Assembly: GCF_014898815.1 (NCBI RefSeq)
Contig: NW_026515543.1
Coordinates: forward strand, 4,960,001-5,024,000
DNA: 64,000 nt
Direction of reading: 5' to 3'
Origin: Panonychus citri
Taxonomy: Eukaryota; Arthropoda; Arachnida; Trombidiformes; Tetranychidae
In this document: piece by piece, positions 49,673 through 61,852 of the stretch
Layout: every line of letters starts with the position of its first letter
Position numbering within the stretch: position 1 is the first letter of the stretch
Translations under genes and position numbers: made by a program
The notes under the pieces: generated by a model
Databases searched by the model: none
What the model saw: only the letters and a program-made list of their open reading frames with translations
Told to the model about the DNA's origin: nothing

Positions 49673-52600
49673 TTATTCCATGTCACTAGAATCATCGACA
49701 TATCTTTTCTTTTGACGAGCTTGTCGAGGTTTTCGTCCTTTCTTTCTTGATTTGGTATTGGATGAAGATTCGTCATCATGATCATCATCTCCATCCTCAT
49801 CGTTATCAATCTAAATATCAATCAATTGAATATGAAATATTTATAATAAAGAAAGGAAACAATTGATTACAAAAGTTTATATTGTTTTTTTTGTTTAGTT
49901 TTTTTGTGTTAAAAGATTGTAATGATGATTTTGATAATGGTTCATTTGTGATGTTGTAATAGTAGTAGCTTTTGTTGTGCTTGTGATTGTGGTTGATAAA
50001 AATAATAATCAATCAAGGGAGTCATGCAGGTCGCTGGATTAATTGACAAAATTAAGTGTTTTCGATGTTTTCATGCAAAAAAATATCAAAAATAAAGAAA
50101 ATTAAAAAAATAATATAAATTGAGAATCAGAGAAAGAAAAAGAAAGAAAAAGAAAGAAAAAGAAAGGAAATGAATTCAATTTACCTCTTCATCTTCATCG
50201 TCATCAGCATCACTTTCATCTTTATCGTTATCATTGGTGTTTTTGTTACTACTATTGTTGGAGGTACTGGAAGTGTTTCCACTGGTACTGGTATTGTCTT
50301 TATTATTACTGTTGGTGTTGTTATTGTTGTTGTTGGTGGTGGTGGAAGAAGTGTTTGAATTGTTGTTGGAATTATTATTGTTACTGTTGTTGTTATTTGA
50401 ATTGGTGTTTGTATTAGCATTTGTATTAAGATTACTTGGAGTATCGGCCATTTCTATGTCGCCATCTTGTTCAATTCTTTCCCTTGCACTGGTAAATACA
50501 GATTGTAATACAATTGAATCTTCAAATATCGTCGATCCTTCAACATTATAAGTTTGTGCATTTTTACAAAGTAACATAAAGTCATTTTCTAAATCATCAA
50601 GACACCGGAATTTATTGTCTCGAATCTTGGCTCGAATCTTTCAATGTCAACCGGTTTCTTAATCACTTCATAATAATCGGGTAATTCTCGTCGTGATGGA
50701 AGTTTCAAAAAAGGATCAGATAAAACTCTATCATCTCCATCTCTATAATCGATAACAATTTTCATCAATTTTTTCATTTGTTTCTTTAATTCGGGTGCGA
50801 TTGGAGTTTTATCTCGAGGAACTGGACCTGGTTTACGACCTGGTTTCTTTCTTGGTAATCCACTTGCTGTCGATGTGGACGGAGGTGAATCTGCATCATC
50901 TCGTTTTCTTTTCTTTCCACCTTTTCCTTTTCCTTTACCTGCTCCTCCACCTCCTCCTCCTCCTCGACCACCACCAACTCCACTTCCACGACCAGATTTA
51001 CCACCGTCACCACCGCTCACACTAACATCATCATCACTTCCATCTCCATCTCCACCGCCTCCACTTCCACTACCATCTCCATCTAAATCTCTTCCTCCAC
51101 CTCGTCCTCTTCCTCTTCCTCGCTTCGTAGGAGTCTCTAAATCATCCAATGTCCCATCTTCCATAGCCTTTAACCATTGTTTATCTGTCAATGAATCGCT
51201 GTAATCAACTTCTTTCCTCTGTCTTGATCCTCGGCCAAATTTGTCTTCTTCCTCTTCTTGTGTCAACTTTTCCACCTCCGCGTCGTCTTTCAACAACCAA
51301 CTGGGCAGTTCACTTTCCTCCATAAGTCGAGGTTTACGACGAGGGTCACGAGCTTCTTGTCTCCGTCGATCAATGTCCATTGCTTGAAACAGTTCAAATT
51401 CCTCTTCACTTCGAGCAATCATTTGATTGATTGTCTCATCATCTGGAACCTCGTTCTCATCCTCATCTTCATCTACATCCTCTGTTGCTAAAATTGCGTG
51501 TAAAAATTGACGTCTCTCGGTTCCAGTTGATTTCTGGTCAAACATTCCCGCTTGGATTACTTTCTCGTCCAAGTTCAACTTGTACTTGGCCGCGGCCAGA
51601 ATCCGTTCCTCTACTGAGTTAACACTCACCAATCGAAGTACTCGAACCTCATTCTTTTGGCCTATCCTATGGGCTCGATCTTGAGCTTGTAAATCTTGAT
51701 GAGGATTCCAATCAGAGTCAAATATGATAACAGTATCGGCTGCTTGTAGATTAAGACCCAAACCTCCGGCTCGAGTTGATAACATGAAGATGAAAAACTC
51801 TGATCCTTCTCGATTAAATTGTGCCAGTAAAGATCCTCGATCTTCAGCCTTGGTGGTACCATCCAAACGAAGGTAAGTGAAATTACGGTAGTTGAAATAA
51901 TCTTCCATGATGGTCATTAATGTGGTCATTTGACAGAAAAGCAACACTCGATGTCCAGTTTGCTTCAATTTAGGAAGAATCCTGTCAAGCAACTCAAATT
52001 TACCACTCGATCGATACAAATCTGGACCAGTAACAATGGAACCACCATTGGCATTTTTATCATTATTATTACCATTGTCACCACCACCACTACTCCCTCC
52101 ACTCCCTCCACTCCCTCCACTGCCCCCACTACCACCCCCGCCACCAGTACTCTCAGTGTGGTCGGCAATCGCTTCCTCAATGTGTTGAAACATAAACGGA
52201 TGATTACAAATCTTACGAAGCTGCATAATTGAATTCATAAGTGTCTGTGCACCTCCTTTACCACCCCGTTTATCACCTCTCTCTGAGCCATCGGTCAGCA
52301 CAATTCCGCGCGTTTGCATGTGACGGTAAACGATTCGTTGAAGAGCCGACATGTCACATTTAACCACATATTCCACCTTCTCTGGCAACTGAGATTCTAC
52401 CTCCTTCTTTAATCGCCTCAATAGGAAAGGTCGAAGTACCTTGTGAAGTCGACGAATAATCAAAACGGTCTCTTCTTCGTTCAGTTCAACCTTTTCCCCG
52501 GTGGTGGCGAACGGAGCATTGAACCATTGTTCAAATGTGTTACAACACTTGAAGATCGAGGGCAACAGGAAGTTAAGTAGAGCCCACAGTTCGGGTAACT

Positions 52601-55600
52601 TGTTCTGTAAAGGGGTTCCGGTCAAGAGCAATCGGTGGGGAGCAGCGTAGTGAGTGTTCAACACTTGGGTCAATTTACAGTGATGGTTTTTCATTCGATG
52701 ACCTTCATCGATTATCATGTATTTCCATTTGAGCTTAGCCAGGGAAGATTTGTCCTTTATTATGTACTCGTAAGTGGTCAATAGAACGTTGAATTTGGAG
52801 GTTCGCAGTTTCTGTTGTAAACTACGTCGCACATTAGGTGATCCCTTGTAAGGAATTTTAACCACCGCTGGTGCCCACCGATCAAATTCCAACATCCAAT
52901 TGGACAGTGTTGACAGTGGAACAATAATCAGGAAAGGGCCATTGTTTTTCTTTCTCTCAATCAGGTAAGTGATCAATGCGATCGTTTGGATGGTCTTACC
53001 CAAACCCATTTCATCGGCTAAAATACCATTTAAATTGTTGTTATAAAGGGACACCAGCCATTCCAACCCTTTGATTTGATATTCTTTCAGTTTTCCATTG
53101 ACCATCATGGATGCTTGTTCCTTCACTTCTTCACTAATTGCATGAGCAATATTGTAATAGTTTTGATACCCATCACTTTTGTATTCATCATCTTCCTGAG
53201 ATGCTTGTTGAATGACACTCTTGACAATTTCATTGTTTTGATTTTGTTGGTGTTGGTGTTGTTGTTGGTGATGATGAGCATCGTCTTCGTCCGACGAGTC
53301 TTCCCCTTCTTCATCTTCTTCCTCATCACTTGTCTCCCGAGGAGCGACTTCATAGCCAGGATGCATTTCGAGCCAAGTTTCTAGTTGACTAGCAAGTGGA
53401 GCCTCTTTACCTGTCATCACTTTACCAGTTGATGTTTCCATGACATTCACTCGTAAATCTGATTGTTGCGACGATTCATCCACATTCCCATCCACTCCCG
53501 ACTTTCCATCGCCAGTGGTTGTGTTTGTTGTGCTTCCACCGGCTGCTGTTCCCGACGACGGACCATCTCCGCCGTGTTGCTTATTATTGTCGTCGACTTT
53601 GTTCCCTCCATCACCTCCGGTTCCTGTTCCTGTTCCCGTTCCCGTTGCTCCACCAACACCAGGGACAATTTTACTTTTCTTTTTCTTTTTCTTCTTTTTG
53701 TCTTTCAGTTTTTTCCTCTGTTCTACTTTGTGTTGTTTCACCATCTCTGTCAGGTTTTTAATGTATTCGTCTGTTTGTGACAACAGGAATGCTAATCTTT
53801 TATCTTTCTTTTGATCGATCAATTTTCTGTAACCCTCTTCATCTTCGGCCATCAGTCTCCTCATACGTTCCTTCTCGATTCTTTCTTGTTCCTTTTTCTG
53901 TTCTCTTTCGGTGTTTGCGTGATAAGTGGCCACTGCTTTGTTCACTTTCACTACTTTTCCTCGAATATTTCGATGGAATTCTTTGAAATCTTTCACATGT
54001 TGCAAGACACCTCGGAGATACTCTTGGTGTTTCTCGATTCTCTTGTTCTCTTGTTCTTGTCTCTTTTGTTTCTCCAGTTTCTCTGTGACTCGAGCATCGC
54101 GAAGACCAATCTTTTTGCTTCGTTTATAAAGCTTTGGATTTAGACCAGTTTCTAATGAGGTATCTTTCCTCATGTGGGCAACAACTTCTCGTCTCAATTG
54201 TCTCTGGAATTTGACCAATCGAAGTGCTCGCAATTCGGTCATTGCTTTGATTTTAAGATCTTCTGGTAGATTGGAAGAAATATTTTGCAATTCTTCAATC
54301 CTATGAGCTATTCTTTGTGCAATTTTGTTTTCGTTTTCTTTCATTATCTCAACTGGATCAAGACCAAGTGGCTTTGAAACGGGAGTCACTCTATTTGGAC
54401 GAGGTTGTTGTAATTGTTGTATCATTGTTTGATAACCGGGATGTTGAGGTTGTTGATTTGGTGCTGGAAGAGGTGGCAATGATTGTAATGGTTGTGCAAT
54501 TGGTACTGGGATTGGTACTGGAGATGATTGTTGTTGTTGTTGTTGTTGCGCCTGCTGTTGTTGTGGAGGTTGTTGAGGTTGAGGTTGTAGTTGATGTTGA
54601 GGTTGGATTTGAGGCGCTGATTGGGGTTGTTGAGACTGTTGCTGCTGCTGCTGCTGATGGTGTTGTTGTTGAAGTTGATGTGGTGGTTGATGTGGGTGAG
54701 GAAGAGAATGAGGATGTTGATGTGGTTGTTGTTGTTGTTGTTGTTGTTGTTGTTGAAGGGGTGATGGTTGTAATTGTGGAGGTGGTTGCAATTGATGTGG
54801 TTGATGTGGCGGTTGTTGAGATGGTTGATGCATGGGTTGATGCATAGGTGGTTGTTGATGTTGATGTGGATGTGGATGTTGATATTGATGATGTTGAAGT
54901 TGTGATTGTGATGGTGGTGGTGGGGCAAGTTGTGTTTGATGCTGTGATACAGGCGATGAAGGTGGTGGTGGTTGTTGATTTGGCTGGGGAATAGGTGGCA
55001 TTGGTTGTAATGGCTGAGAAACTGATACCGGCGGAGGAGGTGGTTGTTGCTGCAACTGTATTGGCGGTGCTTGTGACTGTGGAGGTGGTGGTTGTTGTAA
55101 TTGTGGTGGAGGCAATTGGTGTTGTTGTTGCATCGGAGGGATTGGTTGTTGTTGTTGCTGCTGTTGATGATGATGCTGAAGTTGTGGCGGTGGTGGAAGT
55201 GGACCTTGATGTTGAGATACCGGTGATGATGAGGGTGGAGGTTGCTGATTAGGTGCTGGGATAGGTGGTAATGGTTGTGTGACAGGTATTGGTGGTGGTT
55301 GAGATTGTTGTTGTTGGAGTTGTGGTGGTGGTGGTTGTTGTTGTTGTTGTTGTGGCCCTTGTGACTGTGGTTGCAACTGATGTTGTTGAGGTTGTTGCAT
55401 CGGCGGAAGCTGCTGTTGCTGTTGCTGTGGAGGTTGTTGATGAGGATGCTGCTGCTGTTGCTGTGGCGGCGGCTGTTGTTGTTGTTGTTGTTGTGATTGT
55501 TGGTGCTGATGATGTTGTAATTGTGGAGGTGTCGGTTGTTGAGGTGGATGCTGTGACACCGGGGATGAAGGTGGTGGTGTTTGTTGTTGAGGTGGGGATG

Positions 55601-55736
55601 GTGATGGCGGTTGCTGTTGTTGCGGTTTCCTTACCAGAGCAGCTTGTACATGAGGAGGTATAGGTAAGTTACGACTAATACAACGAAAGGCCATAATTTG
55701 GGCCCTCAGCAAATTAGTCTGAGCTGGAGTCAACAT
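49673..55736 (-). CDS. brm: Brahma / SMARCA2-4 type SWI/SNF ATPase, copy 2, with one one-base frame break
   Basis: Exon 1 is 50185-55736 and exon 2 is 49673-49810, mirroring copy 1 exactly in structure. Domain order is the same: QLQ, Gln/Pro-rich region, HSA, BRK-like segment, SNF2 ATPase and helicase C, AT-hook-like stretch, bromodomain, acidic Asn-rich tail. Here the ATPase region is one uninterrupted frame of 1,700 codons, unlike copy 1. One A is missing in the AAAA run at about 50639-50642, within the bromodomain (VDIEK... becomes VDIERFEPRF), which ends the frame about 17 codons later. With the base allowed the length is 1896 residues, five fewer than copy 1, owing to shorter Gln runs. 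The whole promoter-proximal 280 bp is included, so if the copy is real it may be transcribed. Confidence 0.9.
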
Positions 55737-56022
55737 TTTAAATATAATCCAATCAAAGTCAATTCAATTAAATCTAATTCATTTACACAAAACAATTAAA
55801 AATCAATACAAATTTATCATTTTCTCAAATCCAAAAATTAAGCTGAAAGGTTTTCGCTTCTGGTGTTGAGATATTCAACTAAACTCATAAAAAGAAAGCG
55901 CAAAATTTGAATCATCACATTTTCCAATTTCAACAAGAAAAATATTATAACAATTAACTTATTATACTTATAAAAATAAACAAATATATTCAATCCTGCA
56001 AGAAATTAATCATAATCATATA

Positions 56023-57616
56023 TACCACATTTTCCAATTTCAACGAGAAAAAGGAAATCGAAAAAGCAAAAAGTATCCTTAGCTTTCTTTCTGGGTTGGA
56101 TTCTTGATTCGAGTTAAGTTTTCCTAAATCAATGGTGTTCACCAATTTGAGCATTTTCCTTTGGATCTCACGTCACTTGTTACATTAAATACGATTTGGT
56201 GAATTGAAAGTACTTCCGTGCAGCAAAGTACATGCAAATTAGGAAATTATTAATACCGAATTCGGGTGATAGATCGACTTTTCTATCGATTTAAATACAA
56301 AATAAATCCATCATGGCTGATCCATCAACAATATACGACGATGGAAAATCATAAACTCCATCGACTTGAACATATCTACTCTGAAAATCTCAGTTGATAT
56401 CGTGAATAGTCTTGAGTCTTATTTGAGTTGAAGCCAACCATCAACAGAAATAATGAGACTAGAAGGTTGATAATAGTGAAAATGATGATTTTCATTTTGA
56501 TTGATTCTTCTCTTGCTTTCCATCAACATCGATCGTTTGATGAAACAAAAATGACCTCGGGCTTCGTTATGTCATATGTAAGTTGAAAAGGAGGAAAAAA
56601 ATCAACTTAATGAGCAACAAAAGAAGCAAATTGTTCACGATTCAGGATGACAGACAAAGCTTTGAAATGAATCTCGTGAAGAAGATGAAGTCGGTGGAAA
56701 ATGTACAAATGTATTTATCTCTATTATGGAAAAGGAGAGAATTTGAGAAAACCAAGAACAAGAGAGAAATAATCACCTGATCGATTTTTCACTAATCATG
56801 ACGAAATTCAGTTCGATTTCTTTTATCCCAAAGTCGAGCTATGTTGAGAATCGTAACCAAAAGCATTAGAAAGTTCGAAACTATTAATATTTCATAAAGT
56901 TTATTTCCATAAAAGTCGCTAACTTGAAGCCGAAAAATCAGCTGTCGGGATGTTGAGCTGACGGAATCTCTTATTTCTTACCAAAAACGTAAATCCAATT
57001 AAGGAAAATCTTTGATTGAAAAGTGTTATCGTTTAATTATCACAATAATCAAGGTTAGAAGTGAGCATTAAAATCAGGCCTGAAGATCAACAGATTAAAT
57101 TGGAAGTGATTACGAAAACAAAACCGGATTAAATTAACCCAAATTCGATGAAAAACAACAATTAACATTTTGATCGTAAATTGTTTACATTTGAGAATTT
57201 GAGCCGGTTAATTAATTGACTTTTTCTACATGATAATCAAGGAAAATACTATTAATTTGTTAAAAGTATCAGTTAACCATATGATCAACAATTAACTTTC
57301 TCTTCATTTAATTGTAACAAGAAAAAAGTTTGAAGAAAGAAAATTTGATTTAATTTGCAAATTAAAACAAGTTAATTGAGAAAAACTTTTTCCTCATTAA
57401 CCTTTTCAAACGAAAACACAAAATTTCATGTTATTAAATTAAATTAATTTTCCTTTAACTGATTAGTAATTGAGAATCGGTTCTATTAATCGGTTAACTA
57501 ATTTAAGGAATGATTTCATTTAGACAATAGATTGTGTTTATAATTAGATTTGTCATTTAATTGCAATTCTTATATTTTGTGTTTTCTTTTCTCGATATTT
57601 TAATTGTTCCCTTCAA
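56023..57616. other. Intergenic DNA with one possible small exon
   Basis: The first 900 bp are less AT-rich than usual. At 56482-56577 (+) an ATG opens a 32-codon frame with a signal-peptide-like start (MMIFILIDSSLAF) and a donor GTAAGT directly after TSGFVMSY. No matching acceptor exon was found, so it is only a candidate. The rest up to the acyltransferase start is AT-rich with nothing recognisable. Confidence 0.35.
56026..56052 (-). repeat. 27-bp patch repeated at the outer junction of arm 2
   Basis: The segment matches 55916-55942, which lies 110 bp away inside arm 2, at 26 of 27 positions. Arm 1 has only one copy. Such a patch at a duplication end is what a template switch would leave. 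Confidence 0.7.
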
Positions 57617-60013
57617 ATGTTACCAAGTTTGTTAATTGTTTTCTCATTTCTATCAAATATTGTCTTTGCGACAACAGTGATTTCACTAGATTATCAACAT
57701 GCTTGGAACCAATTGGAAAACTTTACAATTAACAATTTAAACAATTTAGCTGATAAATACGAAAATGAATTAAAAGTGATCACCAATCGGAAATTTGTTA
57801 CCAATCTATCAATTGATTGTTTAGAATCGCTTAATCACTGGGCTGATGGATTAAGAGCTGCAGAGGTTGAATCAGTTAAAAGTAAGTTGCGAACAAGAAA
57901 CAATCAAATTAGAAACAATTAGTTAATTGTAATACAACAGAGGAATTAAAACTTCTTTTCTCGCCTTGTAAACAAAAGGAAAAAACTTTTTCAGTGTCAT
58001 TTTGTTTTCTATTAATACATTAGAATTTGTTTTTTTTATTAATTTTCGATTCTCAATTGTTAATTGTTATTTAATTTTCTCATAGGACTCGATTCGTGGG
58101 GACGAATTCCGTCCAGTATACTAGATGGAAGCCTCGTCAGTCTCGGTGGTTTCACCCAATGCATGTCTTCAACTACGAATCGTTATTGTTTGGCCTTCGC
58201 TAATATGCCGTTAATGTCACCACAGCCGATCGAGGGAATACCTTTTGATTATCCACCCGAAGCATTTAATTTCTCATCTCCAGTGTTTAATTACCTTAAA
58301 CCTTATATTCACTTTTTCCGTTATTTAAATGTGACCACTGGAATATGTGTTCCACGGGAATGTTCAAAGAAAGATCTTAATTTACTAGCTAATGGTTTAT
58401 CTGATTACTATTCAACTGGTCTTGTTATCGATGTTGATATGTGTCAAACCCGTGAACCTCATAATCCAATAACTTGGCCTCAGACTATAGCGGCCACTTT
58501 TGTGGGTTCAATTGTCGCTGCTAATCTATTGGGACTGTGGGCACCTGAGGGTAGTTTTCTGTCACAATTTAATTTCTCTGCCAACTTGGTGAAACTGTTT
58601 TCCACTCGACCTCGTTCACCAGGACCGACAACCATTCCCTGTCTTGACGGACTTAAAGCGTTAACAATGGCCTTCATGCTTTACATTCACGTTTTCTTTA
58701 CTCTTCTCTATCAAAATATGACCACATTCTTTCACACCCGTGATCAGATGACCCAACCCTTATTTTCGTCGACTCTTCTTGGACCTTTTACCATGGAGAC
58801 ATTTTTCCTTCTCACCGGACTTGAGACCACAATTCACTTTATCCACAATAAAACTCGACTCGATGGTAAAACTTTTCTTTTCCTTAGATGGATGAGATTC
58901 GTTCCGTTAATCGCTTGGATGATCTGTCTCAGTATTCTGGTGTTTAGTCATCATTTCCGTGATTACATGGGTGGACCCTATTGGAATTACTATTATGCCG
59001 CTGGTTCTATCGCATCGGTTTGCGAGAAAACCTGGTTAGGCCATTTATTTATGGTCGCTCACTATTTCGACGTCAAAGAAGACATTAACCTCTGCCTAAC
59101 CGCAGATTGGTACTTAGAAGCGGATTATATGTTTGCCGTTATCTTTGTCATCCTAATTTTGCCCTTTATCCAACGAAAACGCAAATTAATCGCCCTGATT
59201 AACACGACCCTTTTGGTGCTTTTCGGAGCAATTATCTTGGGAGTAATTATGTCCATCTTTGACCTCCAACACTCTTGGATCCCGATGGCTTATCCACAGC
59301 AAAAGCTAATGACCTATTTGGTTTATATTCACTCTAAAGGTTGGGGTCATATGAGCTCCTATTTCATCGGTGTGATACTTGGCCTGATTATGGGCGGATA
59401 TCAACTCAAAGTGTCAAAGGTAATTAACTGAGACAAAAAGAATAACAATTTAATTTTCTCTTTCTTTCTTACCTTTCAGTTAATCTCATACTTTATGTGG
59501 ACACTTTGGTTTGCATCATGGGCGATAATTGTTGTCTACGAATCGGCGATTAATTATCGACTATTTCCAATTCCATACGGAGTCTCGTTAACTTACGGAA
59601 TGTTCAGTAAAGCGATTTGGTCTTACATAATCGCTTGGTTGATCTACGCTTCGCACAACGGTCACACCATTGAACTAATCCCTCGATTCCTTTCATCTAA
59701 AGTGTTCACAATTCTCTCGAGGATTAATCTTTCCGCTCTCTTCGTTAATCCGATTGTTTTTCAGCTTCGAAATGCCACTTGGCACACCAACATAGAGACA
59801 AATCTAATCGATTTCACTTATAATGTGGTTTTCCCTCTTCTCTTTCTAATTTATGCTCTTTCGTTCTTCTTCTGTGCTTTGGTCGAGGTTCCGTTCGTCA
59901 ATATAATGAAAAGTGCGCTCATGAAGGAAAAAGGGCCGAAAATGTCACCACCAGTGAAAAATGATGTTCCTTTGGTGGAGGGAGTGATGATCGACAGGGA
60001 ATCCACTGCGTGA
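57617..60013 (+). CDS. NRF-6-like (nose resistant to fluoxetine) membrane acyltransferase 3 protein
   Basis: Exons are 57617-57881, 58086-59419 and 59480-60013, in phase, giving 710 residues. A signal peptide (LPSLLIVFSFLSNIVFAT) leads into the lumenal NRF domain, with the typical LDSWGRIPSSILDGSLVSLG, FTQCMS and GICVPRECS. The acyltransferase 3 domain begins near PCLDGLKALTMAFMLYIHVFF. It has about ten membrane helices and ends at the ALVEVPFVNIMK motif seen across the family. Invertebrate relatives include C. elegans NRF-6 and Drosophila CG-numbered paralogues; they are implicated in lipid or yolk transport and drug uptake, but the acyl substrate is not known. The ATG at 57617 directly precedes the signal peptide. 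AATAAA at 60323-60328. Confidence 0.9.
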
Positions 60014-60584
60014 TTCAATTGCTCAACGAAGGTGCCGGTCGATTGAGCAAATTTTATGATTTTTCCATCTAATTGACTCAATCGACTTATTCTAGTCTAA
60101 TATGTATTTCAAATCAAACGAAGTTTAAAATTACTTAATAGTAATAATTATCTTTCAGATGATTTAATAGACAGGGGGAGAAATGAGTTCGTAACAAACG
60201 CTGATTTACATTATCAATGACTTAACTGGTTAATTGTTTAGCTCAATTTTGTTTTTATCAGCAAAATGTTTTCCATTTGCATGAGATGTAATTTTTTCCG
60301 TTGTTTGTATCAAATTGACACAAATAAATATAATCCAATATTGGACATTGGGATTATCGAAAAATCAATTTGGTTAATGGATAAAAACTGCTTAACTGAT
60401 TTAACGTGATTGTAGAAAAAAAATGTATCAATAATTAAAGTTATGATAATACTTTTTAAAAAATCAAAGGGTTATCGTTGGGTGGAGATGATGATTCTTG
60501 TGATTAACTTATACACTGAAAAGAAAATACAATTTGATTAGAAGGGAATTACAGATCAAAATGGTTTTCTTTCTCCTTAATTAG
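60014..60584. other. Convergent 3' region between the acyltransferase and delta-COP
   Basis: The stops of the two genes face each other across 570 bp. AATAAA at 60323-60328 serves the + strand gene. On the minus strand I looked for a missing delta-COP C-terminal exon and saw no open, GC-richer frame. Confidence 0.65.
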
Positions 60585-61852
60585 CTAATCAATATCGATA
60601 TCATCATTTTTGTAGCCACCGATTGTATTACTGCTGGGGATTGGTTGATTGGGTTCCTCTTCTTTCAACTCATTTGCTAATTGCTCCTCGTTTACAGCAG
60701 CAAATAGTTCGGCTTGTTTGGCTTTCGAGCCAAGTTTAAGTGCCCGTGATGGTCCCTTAGATCTGACAACGGGAGCACTAGTGGTACTTGAATATGCACT
60801 TGATGCTCGATCACCGACAACTGGTTCCGGTTTGTCGAGGACAGAAGAAGCATTGGAAGAAGATGAAATTGAAGGCATCGATGATTTGGAAAGTTGTTGA
60901 GTTCGCTGAAGTTTGGATAATTCCTTGGCCTTTTCTCTCATCTTTTGTTTAGCCTCTCTTTCCTGAGTTTGACGGACAGCGACATAAACCCGTTCCTCGT
61001 GTGAGTCCATTTCAATGAATGTACGAACTTGAGACATATTTACACTTTCCCGATAACCTAATGAAACAAAATAGAGAAATAAAATCACATAATCAGAAAA
61101 AAAATCTCTAAATTCTATTGCGAATCCAAAAATCCCCTTAAATCAAATAACTTACCAAGAGCAACGATTTCATCGAATGCAAAAATAAGAGTGAAAGCAT
61201 TATCAAGAATTGCCTGTTCATCTGAAGTTTTACCCTGATTAGAGGTATATTCACTGATTACACGAACAAACAGCCTGAATGTAAAAGAATTAAATTAAAT
61301 TAAAAAACCACAATTATAAATCAGACCCATTGAAATGCATAGAAAATGTAACACCAACCGTAGAGTTTCCAAATCTTCCAATATATTTGATGTTTTGGTT
61401 GTAATTAGAACACAATACAATTTATCCATCAATGCTTGGTACACATACCTAACCTATAAAAAGAAAAAATAATCAACAATTAAAAAAAAAATAAAGGTAA
61501 ATATAGAAGTGGAAATGAAATATAATTTACCGCATCAGTCTCTATAAATGTATGTTGTTTATCTTTGGTAATTAACTTAGTGAATGCTGTTAACAAACCT
61601 AAAAGATTAAGAGAACAAATCAATTAGTTAAAATATAATAGAAAAACAATTAAAAAGAATTAACTAATTAGAATTAAAAAGAAAAAGAAAATCAATTACC
61701 TTCTATTCTAGATCTTGTCATTTCAACGAATTGTCTAGAAACCAAAATTTTCCCATTCTGTTTGGAGACAATGGCACTGGCGAGTAAAACCTTCGGAAAT
61801 TGAAAAGAATGGATTAAACCAACAATCAACTAATACACAATTAACTCACCAT
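60585..61852 (-). CDS. ARCN1: Coatomer subunit delta (delta-COP / archain), apparently without the mu-homology domain
   Basis: Exons in coding order are 61850-61852 (ATG alone), 61700-61790, 61531-61598, 61359-61453, 61156-61274 and 60585-61057. All phases fit, for 282 residues. The N-terminal longin domain is unmistakable: VLLASAIVSKQNGKILVSRQ, FVEMTRSRIEGLLTAFTKL, KQHTFIETDAVRYVYQ, YCVLITTKTSNILEDLETLR, LIFAFDEIVALGYRESVN. The coiled segment FIEMDSHEERVYVAVRQTQEREAK and the linker GPSRALKLGSKAKQAELF follow. Delta-COP belongs to the COPI coat of Golgi-to-ER vesicles. Metazoan proteins are about 510 residues, with a C-terminal mu-homology domain; here the frame stops after a short acidic end, KNDDIDID. 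This could be a truncated paralogue, a gene whose last exons lie elsewhere, or a real short form. Confidence 0.88.

Larger units (their letters stand above)
49309..56022 (-). repeat. Arm 2 of the inverted duplication (brahma locus)
   Basis: This is the reverse complement of 39252-46013, about 6.7 kb, 3.3 kb from arm 1. The inner end carries the GNB1L scrap. At the outer end about 27 bp of arm 1 (39272-39300 region) are missing and replaced by GC, the match then stops at 56022, and a 27-bp piece of arm sequence recurs at 56026-56052. This copy therefore looks derived. The near-identity of introns and UTRs means either very recent origin or an assembly artefact. Confidence 0.95.

Noticed and set aside
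39252..56022. Inverted arms as the terminal repeats of a large transposon
   Set aside because: The arms hold a cellular gene with introns. There is no transposase, integrase or target-site duplication, and the spacer contains ordinary cellular genes.
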